DNA of 64,000 bases from assembly GCF_003816055.1 (NCBI RefSeq), contig NZ_CP033906.1, forward strand, positions 62,001-126,000, in the 5' to 3' direction. Each line of letters begins with the position of its first letter. Position 1 is the stretch's first letter. Position numbers and translations under genes: made by a program. Positions 40,098 to 49,512 of this stretch are shown here, in pieces. The stretch is from Bacillus sp. FJAT-42376 (lineage in GTDB: Bacteria; Bacillota; Bacilli; Bacillales; Bacillaceae). The notes beneath the pieces are model-generated. The model saw nothing but the letters and a program-made list of their open reading frames with translations. It searched no databases and was not told the DNA's origin.

Positions 40098-42167
40098 ATG
40101 AACGTGATCCATCCTTCCAGAATCAGGCAGACCATTAAGCTGGTCCGTGCTTTGTTTTTCATCAGCTTGCTCCTGCTCGCCCTATTGTCAATAGCCGCAG
40201 GCATCATTCTCCTTACAGCCAGGCTGCAGGGCCCGCCGTCATTGAACGTACCACAGGCAACGATCGTGTTTGCAGACGATCATTCAAAATTAGGAGAAAC
40301 GCATTATGGGGAGAAACGGTACTGGACCAGCCTTAAACATATTTCCCCTTACGCCGTTAAAGCCACATTGGCTATAGAAGACCGCCATTATTATGAGCAC
40401 CACGGGTTTGATTTTAAACGAATTGCCGGAGCTGCACTCGCCGATATGAAGGCGATGGCTAAAATACAGGGGGCAAGCACCATTACCCAGCAGTATGCCC
40501 GCAATCTTTATTTAAGCCACGACAAAACGTGGACAAGAAAGCTGACTGAAGCGTTTTATACCATTCGTCTAGAAGTCAATTACAGCAAAGAGCAAATTTT
40601 GGAGGGTTATTTAAATACCATCTATTACGGCCATGGCGCATATGGAATTGAGGCGGCATCGAAAACGTATTTCGGCAAAAGCGCGAAGAATTTAACCCTT
40701 GCTGAGGCGAGCATGCTGGCCGGCATTCCAAAAGGACCGAGCCAGTTCTCTCCGCTCCTGAATGAAAAAAGAGCGAAGGAGCGCCAGAGGCTGATCCTCT
40801 CCTCTCTCGTTAAAGCAGGGGCTGTGAGCAAGGAGCAGGCTGAAGCGGCTGAAATGGTTCCGCTTGTCTATAAAGAACATAAAACAGAAGAGGCAGCCGA
40901 TACAGAAGCGTCCTACTTTTATGATCAGGCGATGAGAGAAACAGCCCGTCTTCTTGGTGTGGACCAGGAGGCTCTTTCCACAAGGGGACTCAAGGTCTAT
41001 ACTACGCTTGATCCTGACCTTCAGAAAAAAGCGGAACGGCAGCTGAAGGAAGTCATTGATCCGGATTCATCCATTCAGGCAGGGATCATTTCGATGGACC
41101 CCGAAACAGGTGCCGTGCGTGCGATGACAGGGGGACGCGATTATAAGAAAAGTCCGTTCAACCGGGTCACGCAGGCGCTAAGGCAGCCCGGTTCAACAAT
41201 TAAACCCCTTCTTTATTATGCAGCCATTCAGAACGGTTTTACGCCATCGACAATGATGGTCAGCAAACCGACCGTTTTTGAATACGATTCAGGCAAGTCT
41301 ACTTACAAACCGAGCAATTACAACGATTATTATGCGAACGGCCCAATCACGCTCGCCGAAGCCATCGCCTTGTCCGATAACATCTACGCGGTGAAAACCC
41401 ATCTATTTATCGGGCCTGAAAAACTGGCAGAAACCGCAAGAGCTGCCGGCATTACGAGCAAGCTTCCCGCTATTCCTTCTCTTGCACTGGGGACAGCTCC
41501 GGCAAGGCTTGAAGAAATCGTCAACGCCTATGGAATTCTGGCAAACGGAGGGAAACAAATCCGTCCGGTTTACGTCGCAAGAATTGAAGACGCGGCGGGG
41601 AACGTTCTTTATCAGTGGAAACAGCACCCGGGAAAACAAATTCTGAATGAGCAGGCCGCGTTTGTCACAACCGAGCTGATGACCGGCATGTTTGATAAAA
41701 AACTCAATTCCTATACATCTGTTACAGGAAGAAGGATTGCCAAGCATTTGACCCGCTCCTATGCAGGAAAATCCGGTACAACGGAAACGGACAGCTGGAT
41801 GATCGGGTACAGTCCGGAGCTCGTCACAGGGGTTTGGACCGGATATGACCGGGATTTGAAAATGGAACAAGTGGAAGAAAGAACGTACGCAAAATCTATT
41901 TGGGCCGGGTTTATGGAGGATGCACTGCGGGGAAGGCCCATGAAGGAATTCAAACCTCCTGAAGGAGTAACGGGCGTTTATATTAACCCGCAAAACGGAA
42001 AGCTCGCAGGCCCGGGGTGTCCTGTGAAGCGTTACGTATACTACAAGTCAGGAACAGAACCGACAGAAACGTGCACCGATCATCTCGAATACAAAACAGA
42101 ACCCGCCGGAAAAAAGCAGGCGGACGAGAAGAAGGGGTTCTGGAATAAATTTAAATTTTGGGATTAA
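40098..42167 (+). CDS. pbpG: Class A penicillin-binding protein PbpG
   Basis: Bifunctional peptidoglycan synthase used with PbpF for germ-cell-wall synthesis during sporulation. One N-terminal membrane anchor (about 17-42). Glycosyltransferase domain: AIEDRHYYEHHGFDFKRI (catalytic Glu), GASTITQQYARNL, then TEAFYTIRLEVNYSKEQILEGYLN. Transpeptidase domain: SxxK as QPGSTIKPLLYY, SDN as ALSDNIYAV, and KSGTTE. The start is ATG at 40098 after GGGGTG. 689 residues, lysine-rich tail. Confidence 0.94.
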   Translation: MNVIHPSRIRQTIKLVRALFFISLLLLALLSIAAGIILLTARLQGPPSLNVPQATIVFADDHSKLGETHYGEKRYWTSLKHISPYAVKATLAIEDRHYYEHHGFDFKRIAGAALADMKAMAKIQGASTITQQYARNLYLSHDKTWTRKLTEAFYTIRLEVNYSKEQILEGYLNTIYYGHGAYGIEAASKTYFGKSAKNLTLAEASMLAGIPKGPSQFSPLLNEKRAKERQRLILSSLVKAGAVSKEQAEAAEMVPLVYKEHKTEEAADTEASYFYDQAMRETARLLGVDQEALSTRGLKVYTTLDPDLQKKAERQLKEVIDPDSSIQAGIISMDPETGAVRAMTGGRDYKKSPFNRVTQALRQPGSTIKPLLYYAAIQNGFTPSTMMVSKPTVFEYDSGKSTYKPSNYNDYYANGPITLAEAIALSDNIYAVKTHLFIGPEKLAETARAAGITSKLPAIPSLALGTAPARLEEIVNAYGILANGGKQIRPVYVARIEDAAGNVLYQWKQHPGKQILNEQAAFVTTELMTGMFDKKLNSYTSVTGRRIAKHLTRSYAGKSGTTETDSWMIGYSPELVTGVWTGYDRDLKMEQVEERTYAKSIWAGFMEDALRGRPMKEFKPPEGVTGVYINPQNGKLAGPGCPVKRYVYYKSGTEPTETCTDHLEYKTEPAGKKQADEKKGFWNKFKFWD

Positions 42168-42169
42168 AA

Positions 42170-42196
42170 AAACCGAGCGGGTCCGCCGCTCGGTTT
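42170..42196. terminator. Bidirectional terminator between pbpG and ywhD
   Basis: Eleven-base-pair stem AAACCGAGCGG / CCGCTCGGTTT, five-base loop, A/T runs on both sides, between convergent genes. Confidence 0.93.
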
Positions 42197-42199
42197 TTT

Positions 42200-42712
42200 T
42201 TACGCCTTTAATCCCTCTTTTAGCTTTTCATCTGAACGCTGCCACATGCCGGCATCATGAGAAATAAGGAATTGTGCGAGAATTTCTTTGGATTTGTCAT
42301 CCATGTGATCGACCATGATGTGCCGCTTCATGGATTTATCCATTTTATTTACGTGCTCGGGAAGCGACTTATAGCCTCTTCGAATTTCTCGGTTCACGGT
42401 CATTTCACATGCTGTGACTCCTGCATAATAAGGACCTTCCTCTTTCCGGTCCGTCGTCACCCAGACTAGCCAGAACGGTTTGGCATCCGGGACATCTTCT
42501 TTATTCGGAAGAAATTTGATGCCTTTTTCAACGACGCTTCTCGCATGCATCGCACCGACATCTACAAACGCTTCGCCTTCTGTGACATCTACGAATACCG
42601 GGGATATGTTATCCAGGCTGAGTGCACCAACCCCAAAGCCTCCATGACCGTCATTCTGATCGTTTTTTTTAATAATATTAAAGCCTATATTCTTTTTCTT
42701 TTTTTCTTCCAT
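42200..42712 (-). CDS. ywhD: YwhD family protein
   Basis: About 170-residue conserved Bacillaceae protein of unknown function (KKKNIGFNIIKKNDQNDGHGGFGVGALSLDN; GEAFVDVGAMHARSVVEKG; MDKSMKRHIMVDHMDDKSKEIL). The ATG at 42712 is nine bases after AGGAGG. It sits 13 bases past ywhC, so probably one transcript. The His-rich segment RHIMVDHMDD is worth noting but does not define a family. Confidence 0.85.
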   Translation of the reverse strand: MEEKKKKNIGFNIIKKNDQNDGHGGFGVGALSLDNISPVFVDVTEGEAFVDVGAMHARSVVEKGIKFLPNKEDVPDAKPFWLVWVTTDRKEEGPYYAGVTACEMTVNREIRRGYKSLPEHVNKMDKSMKRHIMVDHMDDKSKEILAQFLISHDAGMWQRSDEKLKEGLKA

Positions 42713-42725
42713 CACGAACATCCTC

Positions 42726-43397
42726 CTAATACAGCGGGTTTAATACGCCCAAAAGGGTGCTTATTAATTCACTGCCTTTATCGAGAAACGGCCAAACCGT
42801 ATATTGATCGAGCGGGGTCACAAAAAGGACAATGAAAACGATAAAGCCGTATGTTTCAAATTGCGTCATTTTCGGCCGCCACGTCCTCGGTGCCAAATCC
42901 TCCAGGATTCGATATCCGTCAAGAGGAGGGAGCGGAAGCAGATTGAACAGGAAAAGCGTAATATTTAAACCGACAAAGATCCGAAAGAAATTCATCAGCG
43001 CATCGGATACGGCTGGTGAAACGCTGTCGGTCACTCCTGTCAGCAGCAGAATGCTCCATAAGACCGTTCCCAAATAAGCCATAAGCAGATTGCTCAATGG
43101 GCCGGCAACGGAAACGAGAACACCCGCAAGCCTCGGTTTTTTGAAATAAAACCGGTTCACCGGAACAGGTCTAGCCCATCCAAAGCCCGCAATTAAAATC
43201 AGAATCGTACCGAAAGGGTCCAGGTGGGCAATAGGGGATAATGTCAGTCTTCCCTCTTTTTGGGCCGTCGGGTCTCCAAATTTATATGCGACATATGCAT
43301 GCGCAAACTCATGCACCGTAAAAGCAACAAGCAAAGTAATAATTACGTACGGCAGAACGTCAAAATCAAAGGCTAAAAAACTGAATGTATCTTCCAC
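42726..43397 (-). CDS. ywhC: Site-2-protease family M50 metalloprotease YwhC
   Basis: Integral membrane zinc protease homologue. HExxH zinc motif FTVHEFAHAYVAYKFGDP near residue 28 inside the first membrane segment, and the distal NLLPLPPLDGYRIL motif carries the third ligand Asp near residue 156. About five hydrophobic segments. The start is GTG at 43397 (MEDTFSFLAFDFD), eight bases after AAGGAG. 223 residues. Substrate unknown. Confidence 0.9.
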   Translation of the reverse strand: MEDTFSFLAFDFDVLPYVIITLLVAFTVHEFAHAYVAYKFGDPTAQKEGRLTLSPIAHLDPFGTILILIAGFGWARPVPVNRFYFKKPRLAGVLVSVAGPLSNLLMAYLGTVLWSILLLTGVTDSVSPAVSDALMNFFRIFVGLNITLFLFNLLPLPPLDGYRILEDLAPRTWRPKMTQFETYGFIVFIVLFVTPLDQYTVWPFLDKGSELISTLLGVLNPLY

Positions 43398-43521
43398 GCA
43401 CACTGCTCCTTTGGCACGCATAATCACTGCATCGATTTTCTGATTAAAGTATACTATATTTGAAGATGAATATCAGGTTCAAGTTCTTATGTTTTTTCAC
43501 TTTAAAAAAGGAGCGATTCCC

Positions 43522-43707
43522 ATGCCGTACATAACCGTTAAAATGCTTGAAGGCCGTACAGAAGAGCAAAAGAAAGCCCTCGTGGAAAAAGTAACAGCCG
43601 CTGTTTCCGAAACAACCGGAGCTTCCGAGGATAAAATTGTCGTATTTATTGAAGAAATGACGAAAAATCATTACGGTGTTGCCGGAAAACGGCTAAGCGA
43701 TATGTAA
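43522..43707 (+). CDS. ywhB: 4-oxalocrotonate tautomerase family enzyme
   Basis: 61-residue tautomerase subunit; after removal of Met the N-terminal Pro (MPYITVKML) is the catalytic base. GRTEEQKKALVEKVTAAVSE is the family helix, and the remainder ends KNHYGVAGKRLSDM. B. subtilis YwhB is this enzyme. The start is ATG at 43522 after AAAGGAG. Usually hexameric. Confidence 0.93.
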   Translation: MPYITVKMLEGRTEEQKKALVEKVTAAVSETTGASEDKIVVFIEEMTKNHYGVAGKRLSDM

Positions 43708-43712
43708 CATGG

Positions 43713-43745
43713 ACGGCTTGCCGAGAGATCGGCGGGCCGTTTTTA
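43713..43745 (+). terminator. Terminator after ywhB
   Basis: Twelve-base-pair stem ACGGCTTGCCGA / TCGGCGGGCCGT (two G-U pairs) with a GAGA loop and a TTTTTA tail, just before the nat ribosome binding site. Confidence 0.85.
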
Positions 43746-43763
43746 TAAAGGGGGAACCTAGTA

Positions 43764-44546
43764 ATGAACCTGCATGCATCATTCCTTAAAAGAGTCGGTC
43801 TGGAAAACAGCGGACAGGTCCAATTTGAGGACCTGGAACGCATCTTAAAGGCCTTTTCACTTACCATTCCATTTGAGAATTTCGGCATCCTGGACAACAA
43901 AAAAATTCCGCTTACCGCAGAATCCCTATCCTTTAAAATACTGGAACAGCGCCGCGGAGGGGTTTGCTATGAGCTGAATCCTCTCCTTTATTATTTTCTC
44001 ACCGAGAATCATTTAGACGTACAGCTTATACAGGGAACGGTATACAACCATGCTGAGCAGAAATGGAGCTTATCCGGAACACACGCTGCCATTCTGCTGA
44101 GTACGGACAGCTCCTCTTATTTGCTGGACAGCGGTTTTGGAACGAACGTGGCCCAAAAGCCTATTCCCATGAATGGAGAAATGACCGAATCCGCCACAGG
44201 CAAATTCCGGATTCGCGAAAAATCCACAAGCGAAGGCAGCCACCTGCTAGAAATGAGGCTGGACTCTGAGCAGCAGGATAGCTGGAAAATCGGGTATGCT
44301 TTTCACGCGGACAGGCCATTGAACTTAACTGACCTTTACGACATTCAGGCAAAAATCCACGACAATCCTGATTCTCCTTTTAACAAGAAGCCTCTTGCTG
44401 CCATGAGGACAGAAACCGGTGTCAAAACATTATCCGAAGCATCCTTTTCGGTTACGGAAGATGGGCGTACAGAAAAGCATCCCCTTTCCGCTGGAGAGTT
44501 TCAGAAAATGGCTGAGAAGGAGTTTGGTTTACAGGGTTTGCTCTGA
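43764..44546 (+). CDS. nat: Arylamine N-acetyltransferase
   Basis: Acetyl-CoA-dependent transfer to arylamines, via a cysteine ping-pong mechanism. Catalytic triad visible: Cys in RRGGVCYELNPL near residue 73, His in GTHAAILL near 111, Asp in LLDSGFGTN near 125. 260 residues. It has a GGGGGAA ribosome binding site. The final codons and TGA stop (44540-44546) are part of the first 125-bp element downstream, so that insertion appears to have set the C-terminus. Not present at this place in B. subtilis. Confidence 0.9.
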   Translation: MNLHASFLKRVGLENSGQVQFEDLERILKAFSLTIPFENFGILDNKKIPLTAESLSFKILEQRRGGVCYELNPLLYYFLTENHLDVQLIQGTVYNHAEQKWSLSGTHAAILLSTDSSSYLLDSGFGTNVAQKPIPMNGEMTESATGKFRIREKSTSEGSHLLEMRLDSEQQDSWKIGYAFHADRPLNLTDLYDIQAKIHDNPDSPFNKKPLAAMRTETGVKTLSEASFSVTEDGRTEKHPLSAGEFQKMAEKEFGLQGLL

Positions 44547-44922
44547 CCCCCGCTCTGCTAAAGCACTAAATCTCCGTCCCCCCTGTTTCTCATTCGTGTT
44601 CTGCCAAGGGTTTAGCGATTTTCTGCTCCGGACCCCGGTGCGGTGAATCGGTGAGGGTCAGTGCATAGCACTGACCCCCGCTCTGCTAAAGCACTAAACC
44701 TCCGTCCCCCCCCTGCTTCTCATTCGTGTTCTGACAAGGGTTTAACGATTTTCTGCTCTGGACCCCGCTGCGGTGAATCGGTCAGGGTCAGTGCATAGCA
44801 CTGACCCCCGCTCTGCTAAAGCACTAAATCTCCGTCCCTCCTGCTTCTCATTCGTGTTCTGCCAAGGGTTTGACGGTTCTCTGCTCTGGACCCCGCTGCG
44901 GTGAATCGGTGAGGGTCAGTGC
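44540..44922. repeat. Three tandem 125-127-bp elements
   Basis: Units 44540-44664 (125 bp), 44668-44794 (127 bp) and 44798-44922 (125 bp), separated by ATA each time. Ends GCACTGACCCCCG (GCTCTGACC in the first) and GAGGGTCAGTGC. The units are nearly identical (CTGCTAAAGCACTAAA..CTCCGTCC, CTCATTCGTGTTCTG, GACCCCGCTGCGGTGAATCG), so the array is recent. Between convergent nat and ywgA. Confidence 0.92.
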
Positions 44923-44951
44923 AAAGAACAAAACAGCAGCAAAAACCAAAA

Positions 44952-44983
44952 AAACAAGCCAATCCCAGGGGATCAGCTCGTTT
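44952..44983 (-). terminator. Terminator after ywgA
   Basis: Stem AAACAAGCCAATCCC / GGGATCAGCTCGTTT with G-U pairs and one mismatch, followed by T residues on the minus strand; it abuts the ywgA stop. Confidence 0.75.
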
Positions 44984-44985
44984 CT

Positions 44986-45492
44986 TCAATGCTTCGTTTT
45001 CTCCCGGAGCGCCTCTACATACGTGTACGCTTCGTCTACTTCTTCATCCGTATACTTCTGCTTGCTTTTCAGGGTGAACACCTTTTCCTTCACTTCTTCC
45101 CGCTCGAGGCTGTCAAAGTAAAGAACGGTAGAAACCAGTTCAAGGAAACGAGCGGACTGTTGATTTAAGTCTGTCATGCAAACATCGAGAGGCGGAATTT
45201 CAAGGTCATGGTTGGCCAGGAATTCTTCTCCCGAATCGGTTAAATTGTAGCGGTACTGGTAGTAACCGCCTTTCTTTTCGCGGACTTCGTCTACAAAGCC
45301 GAGGTTGCACAGTTCTTCGATCCTCAGGGTCAGTTCCTCCGAGTAGGGCCCGTAAAAATGAAAATCATATTTTTCGTAGAATGGATAATCGATTTTTTTC
45401 GCAATGTAGATCATTTTTTGAAGCTTCTTCCGTCCAATGACTTCACCGGCCGACGAAAATACCTTCAAAACTTTTGCATGTTCTGTTAGCAA
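44986..45492 (-). CDS. ywgA: YwgA family protein
   Basis: 168-residue conserved Bacillaceae protein with a winged-helix-like N-terminus (VLKVFSSAGEVIGRKKLQKMIYIAKKI ... YGPYSEELTLRIEELCNLGFVDE), resembling SocA/Panacea-type domains. No established function. The start is read as TTG at 45492, since no in-frame ATG fits. It lies 36 bases after ywfO on the same strand, as in B. subtilis. Confidence 0.78.
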   Translation of the reverse strand: MLTEHAKVLKVFSSAGEVIGRKKLQKMIYIAKKIDYPFYEKYDFHFYGPYSEELTLRIEELCNLGFVDEVREKKGGYYQYRYNLTDSGEEFLANHDLEIPPLDVCMTDLNQQSARFLELVSTVLYFDSLEREEVKEKVFTLKSKQKYTDEEVDEAYTYVEALREKTKH

Positions 45493-45528
45493 TTCCCCTT
45501 CATCTCCTAACTCCGTAATTCTCTCTAT

Positions 45529-46833
45529 CTATGTAAGATTGAGCAGTTCCAAAATCTTTTTCTTTGCCGTGCGCTTTGTTGACAGGTCTTCAATCAGGTC
45601 CCTTGGAAAATACAATTTGTGGTCGGTTCTTCTTTTTCCGGAAATGGCGTCCACGATCTCAGATTGTCTGGACAATTCCCGTATTTCTCCGTTTGGCATA
45701 AGCAGATGAATTGGAAGTCTTTCTTCTTCTTCGCCGGGACGGTAAAAATCGTACGGCAAATCGGAGGAAGAGTCTAAAACGAGATAGTAATCAGGGTCAA
45801 TTCCTGCTTTTTTGAACAGGGCTTTCAGTTCCATCAGCTTCATCATTTGTTCATTGGAAGGATTAAATTCAACATACTTAAACAGGTTGCGGTTCAAAAA
45901 CCGGCGGCATAAATCGGACAGAATCTCATCTTCTTCCTCTTCCCAGGCCTGGAAGTAAAAGAGAATGACAGATTCGTCAAGCTTTAAATAATCTTTTAAG
46001 GTGACTTCGTCTTCAAACAGAGAATAGAAATGCACAGGCTCCTGCTTAAATGTGTAATATTCTTTGTGGAGCTGCTTAGCCCTGTGAAGGATTTTAGTCA
46101 GGATCACTTCCGCACTTCGTGTAACGGGGTGAAAGTATACTTGCCAGTACATTTGATAACGGCTCATGATGTAATCTTCTACAGCATGCATCCCGCTGTA
46201 TTTGATGACAACCTGATCTTCCCTCGGCCTCATAACCCGGAGAATCCGCTCCATATCAAAATGGCCGTAGCTGACGCCTGTATAATAGGCATCCCGCTGC
46301 AGATAATCCATCCGGTCCGCGTCAATTTGGCTTGAAATTAAGGAAACGACCTGTTTGTTGGAATAGGTTTTTGCAATGACTTCCGCCACCTTTTTCGGAA
46401 AGTCTTTCCCTTCCGTTTTAAGAACACGGTTTACTTCCGTATCCTCGAGAATAATCCGGCGGGTAAAATCCTCATGATCCATGTGAAATACCTTTTCAAA
46501 TGAATGGGAAAAGGGGCCATGGCCCAAATCGTGGAGAAGGGCAGCACAAAGGCTGACGAGGCGCTCTTCTTCGTTCCATTCAGGTCTTCCTTTGAAACCA
46601 TCGTCCACGATTCGGCGGACAATCTCATATACTCCAAGCGAGTGGTTGAGCCGGCTGTGTTCGGCACCGTGAAAGGTCAGATAGGTTGTGCCAAGCTGCC
46701 GCACCCTGCGCAGGCGCTGAAATTCCGGCGTGCCGATCAAATCCCATATGAGCTTGTCCCGCACGTGAATATAGCGGTGAACCGGGTCTTTAAATACCTT
46801 TTCTTCCGACAATTTACCGTTTCGATTAGCCAT
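45529..46833 (-). CDS. ywfO: HD-domain phosphohydrolase YwfO
   Basis: 434-residue HD-superfamily protein related to dGTP triphosphohydrolases. N-terminal EFQRLRRVRQLGTTYLTFHGAEHSRLNHSLGVYEI carries the first His, and the HD pair is in AALLHDLGHGPFSHSFE near residue 94. SSQIDADRMDYLQRDAYYTGVSYG near residue 170 supplies the last Asp. The C-terminal region is specific to the YwfO group. Substrate (nucleoside triphosphate or tetraphosphate) is not settled. Confidence 0.9.
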   Translation of the reverse strand: MANRNGKLSEEKVFKDPVHRYIHVRDKLIWDLIGTPEFQRLRRVRQLGTTYLTFHGAEHSRLNHSLGVYEIVRRIVDDGFKGRPEWNEEERLVSLCAALLHDLGHGPFSHSFEKVFHMDHEDFTRRIILEDTEVNRVLKTEGKDFPKKVAEVIAKTYSNKQVVSLISSQIDADRMDYLQRDAYYTGVSYGHFDMERILRVMRPREDQVVIKYSGMHAVEDYIMSRYQMYWQVYFHPVTRSAEVILTKILHRAKQLHKEYYTFKQEPVHFYSLFEDEVTLKDYLKLDESVILFYFQAWEEEEDEILSDLCRRFLNRNLFKYVEFNPSNEQMMKLMELKALFKKAGIDPDYYLVLDSSSDLPYDFYRPGEEEERLPIHLLMPNGEIRELSRQSEIVDAISGKRRTDHKLYFPRDLIEDLSTKRTAKKKILELLNLT

Positions 46834-46992
46834 TCTTTTCCCTCTTCCGTTTTACTTGTATCCATTATAGCGGTTTTCAAGTGCTGATTGAATGCTGTTT
46901 TCCTATATTTTGAAATTAATGCAAATTAAGAGGGCATACTTCTTTATTGCCCTGTTAGGAGGATCGGTAATCGGAATTCGGAGCAAGAAAAA

Positions 46993-47024
46993 AAATCACC
47001 AGCGCATGAAGACGCCCGGCGATT
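46993..47024 (-). terminator. Terminator after the DUF1450 gene
   Basis: Imperfect stem AAATCaCC-aGCGC / GCGcCCGGcGATTT followed by nine T on the minus strand, overlapping the stop codon of the DUF1450 gene. Confidence 0.65.
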
Positions 47025-47248
47025 TATTTGTTCAGTTTTTTCTCTATTTTTTCAACCAGTTCGTCTTCACTCAGCGCAGAGACTGGACGGTTATTTACAA
47101 ATGCAAACGATTTTTTTCTGCCGGGTCCGCAATAGGATTGACAGCCAATATCTATCGGTGCATCCGGATCCACTTTTTTCAAGCGGGGGACAAGCGTTTT
47201 AATGTTTGTCGCCTGGCAATCGTCGCAAATACGAAATTCATTCGCCAT
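47024..47248 (-). CDS. DUF1450 small cysteine-containing protein
   Basis: 74-residue protein with three clustered cysteine positions (ICDDCQATN near residue 8, [20 protein letters not shown] near residue 35), typical of DUF1450/YuzB-like proteins, which may bind metal or act in thiol chemistry. Function unknown. Single-gene unit with its own terminator. Confidence 0.8.
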   Translation of the reverse strand: MANEFRICDDCQATNIKTLVPRLKKVDPDAPIDIGCQSYCGPGRKKSFAFVNNRPVSALSEDELVEKIEKKLNK

Positions 47249-47424
47249 GAATCCCCATTTCCTTTCTTCGTTGAAAATTTCTATTGTAAGAGTTTTGTCA
47301 CTCTTTGCCTTTTCAAAACACTAAACGCTATTTTACCTTGATTTTTCTTCACATGCAAGTTCAGAAAGCATTCAATCATGTTCCGAAACTTTCAAAATTT
47401 TTCTATTATCCTTTTAAAAATGAT

Positions 47425-47454
47425 GTATAAAAGGCTTCGATTCCGGCCATTCTG
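47425..47454 (+). promoter_or_regulatory. Sigma-F promoter of rsfA
   Basis: GTATA (47425-47429) matches the sigma-F -35 exactly. After 15 bases GGCCATTCTG (47445-47454) matches nine of ten -10 positions. rsfA is a forespore gene in B. subtilis. Confidence 0.75.
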
Positions 47455-47492
47455 TTATCAGGAAAACATTACAGTTAATGGGAGTTGAGATC

Positions 47493-48260
47493 ATGAAACA
47501 GAGACAGGATGCCTGGTCGGAAGAAAATGACCTGTTGCTTGCAGAAACCGTTCTGCGTCATGTACGCGAAGGAAGTACGCAGCTGAATGCATTTGAAGAA
47601 GTAGGAGATAAATTGAATCGCACTTCCGCTGCCTGCGGATTCCGCTGGAACGCAGTCGTCCGGCATCAATATGAGAAAGCGCTCCAGCTTGCGAAAAAAC
47701 AGCGGAAACAAAAAATGAGGGCACTCGGAAAAGGCCAGCCCGCCAAGAAAAAACTGCTATACGCACCGCCTGAAACGGCTTTGGCTCAGCCTGTCTATGC
47801 AGAGGAGACGGCAGAAGAACAAGCCTATGAACCTGCTATTTCAGCCTATGTTCCGCCTAAACAGGAGGACGTCCTGGATGACGAGGAGCTGAATGGGGTT
47901 TCCTATACTAGTCTCAAGCAGCCTGCGCCTGTATCAGCTGTATCAGCAGGGGCCATTACAATGGATCAGGTCATTGCGTTTCTTGAAACATACGAAAGCC
48001 GGGCGAACCACAATACCGCTCTGAAGCAGGAAAATATCCGGCTGAAAAGAGAACTCGATGAACTCGCCAGCCGCAATGAAGAGCTTGAAATGAAAATTGC
48101 TAAAATGGAAGAGGATTCAGACACGATTCAGGAAGACTACGAAACACTGATGAAAATTATGAATCGCGCCAGAAAGCTTACCTTGTTTGAAGAAGAGGAC
48201 CGTTCCGCGCCAAAATTCAAGATGGACCGCAACGGAAACCTTGAAAAAGTAGCGGAATAG
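47493..48260 (+). CDS. rsfA: Prespore-specific transcription factor RsfA
   Basis: Modulates sigma-F-dependent genes in the forespore. N-terminal Myb/SANT-like domain ([51 protein letters not shown], residues 7-57), an acidic linker, and a C-terminal coiled coil (about 170-220, [34 protein letters not shown]). The start is ATG at 47493 after GGGAG. 255 residues, B. subtilis length. It converges with lipL. Confidence 0.92.
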   Translation: MKQRQDAWSEENDLLLAETVLRHVREGSTQLNAFEEVGDKLNRTSAACGFRWNAVVRHQYEKALQLAKKQRKQKMRALGKGQPAKKKLLYAPPETALAQPVYAEETAEEQAYEPAISAYVPPKQEDVLDDEELNGVSYTSLKQPAPVSAVSAGAITMDQVIAFLETYESRANHNTALKQENIRLKRELDELASRNEELEMKIAKMEEDSDTIQEDYETLMKIMNRARKLTLFEEEDRSAPKFKMDRNGNLEKVAE

Positions 48261-48291
48261 TCCATTTCCCCCTCCCCCTATTTATATAGAA

Positions 48292-48321
48292 GACGCTCAC
48301 ACAGCTGTGGGCGTCCTTTTT
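48292..48321 (+). terminator. Terminator after rsfA
   Basis: Ten-base-pair stem GACGCTCACA / TGTGGGCGTC (one G-U), four-base loop, run of six T. Confidence 0.88.
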
Positions 48322-49169
48322 TATACAATCCCTATTTTTTTATTCCGCTCAATCATCCTCGTCAGATTTTTCTCGAAAATCAGCTGCTCGTCCATAGATA
48401 AAGAGGAAGAAAAAATCCGTCCGCTCAGGTTTTTCAGAGCGGTAAGGAGCTTAAGCATGACATCCTGTATGGTCATGTTTTCATCCAGCAGTTCATTCAA
48501 TGACGCCATGACTTCCGGTACGATGACTGGATATTCAAATTTCGTCGGAGTTCCTCTGAGGCTCTTCTCATAAAAATTCCGGATTACGCCAGCCCTACCG
48601 GATCCGCTGCCGGTCACGCACAAATAAATCTGCACAGCGACCCCGTTTCGAAGACGCCTTTGCGATATTCCGGCAAATTTTTTCCCGCCAATGCTCAAAT
48701 CATAGCTTCCCGGACAATAGGACCCCTTAATTTCCCTTGCTTCAATGAAAGCAGCATGCTCCGGAAACATGACCTTAATCAGCTCCCACATCGCTTCATA
48801 CCCTCTGTTTATATCAATTCCTTTATCTGTTTCAGGAAAAATGAGAGAAATGTTTAAAACGCCCTCATCCAATACAACCGCAAGCCCGCCTGAATTTCTG
48901 ACAACTGTCCGATAGCCGAGAGACGTTAAATATTCGATTCCCTCTTCTATAAAAGGCAGCCTTGTATCTTGAATCCCGAGCACAATGGTATCGTGATGGA
49001 CCCACGTCCTGGCCGTCGCAGGGGACGCCAGGGAGCCGGCTGACGTACAAAGTGTATCATCAAAAGCAAACGACTGCTTTGCGTCAAATTGAGGTCCAAG
49101 ACTTGACTGATCCAATATTCTCCATTCCGGCTGCATTAATAGGCTCAAAGATTTTTCTGTCATGGTCAT
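48321..49169 (-). CDS. lipL: Octanoyl-[GcvH]:protein N-octanoyltransferase
   Basis: Moves octanoyl from the GcvH lipoyl domain to E2 subunits in the Bacillus lipoyl relay. Biotin/lipoate ligase fold: [41 protein letters not shown] and the acyl-cysteine in [24 protein letters not shown] (Cys152). 282 residues, matching B. subtilis LipL (YwfL). Two near ATGs follow AAAGGAA; the first is used. Confidence 0.93.
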   Translation of the reverse strand: MTMTEKSLSLLMQPEWRILDQSSLGPQFDAKQSFAFDDTLCTSAGSLASPATARTWVHHDTIVLGIQDTRLPFIEEGIEYLTSLGYRTVVRNSGGLAVVLDEGVLNISLIFPETDKGIDINRGYEAMWELIKVMFPEHAAFIEAREIKGSYCPGSYDLSIGGKKFAGISQRRLRNGVAVQIYLCVTGSGSGRAGVIRNFYEKSLRGTPTKFEYPVIVPEVMASLNELLDENMTIQDVMLKLLTALKNLSGRIFSSSLSMDEQLIFEKNLTRMIERNKKIGIV

Positions 49170-49283
49170 GTATTCCTTTCTTTTCCGGTCGTTCTATCGC
49201 TTTTTATTATAGCATGAACGTTTGGAACCGGAAAAGGAGGGGTTCATTTCAGGCGGTTTTAGCAGGGGGCAGTCTTTTAAGCA

Positions 49284-49411
49284 GGGGTCTGTCCCCTGAA
49301 ATTTTACCGTACTAAAGCTCTGGTACCTTCTCTGTAAACCCTTGGCTTATAAGGGATCCTTCTTTAATGCCTCTGTCCCCTGATACGGTGAAGCAATGCG
49401 GGACAGGCCCC
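49284..49411. repeat. Single ~128-bp element with GGGGTCTGTCCC-type termini
   Basis: Ends GGGGTCTGTCCC and GGGACAGGCCCC (one mismatch in the inverted pair). Interior TTTTACCGTACTAAAGCTC near the left and CTCTGTCCCCTGATACGGTG near the right match the layout of the 125-bp elements elsewhere with different ends. Between lipL and pta, the only copy not at converging genes. Confidence 0.8.
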
Positions 49412-49469
49412 TATTTAAAAAGCACCGAAGCACCGCCTTTCAAAGATCACCACTAAAACACCACCCAAA

Positions 49470-49502
49470 AAAGCCGGAACGAAAAGGATTCGTTCCGGCT
49501 TT
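49470..49502 (-). terminator. Terminator after pta
   Basis: Fourteen-base-pair stem AAAGCCGGAACGAA / TTCGTTCCGGCTTT with a T-run on the minus strand, 11 bases past the pta stop. Confidence 0.93.
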
Positions 49503-49512
49503 CTGCCAATCA

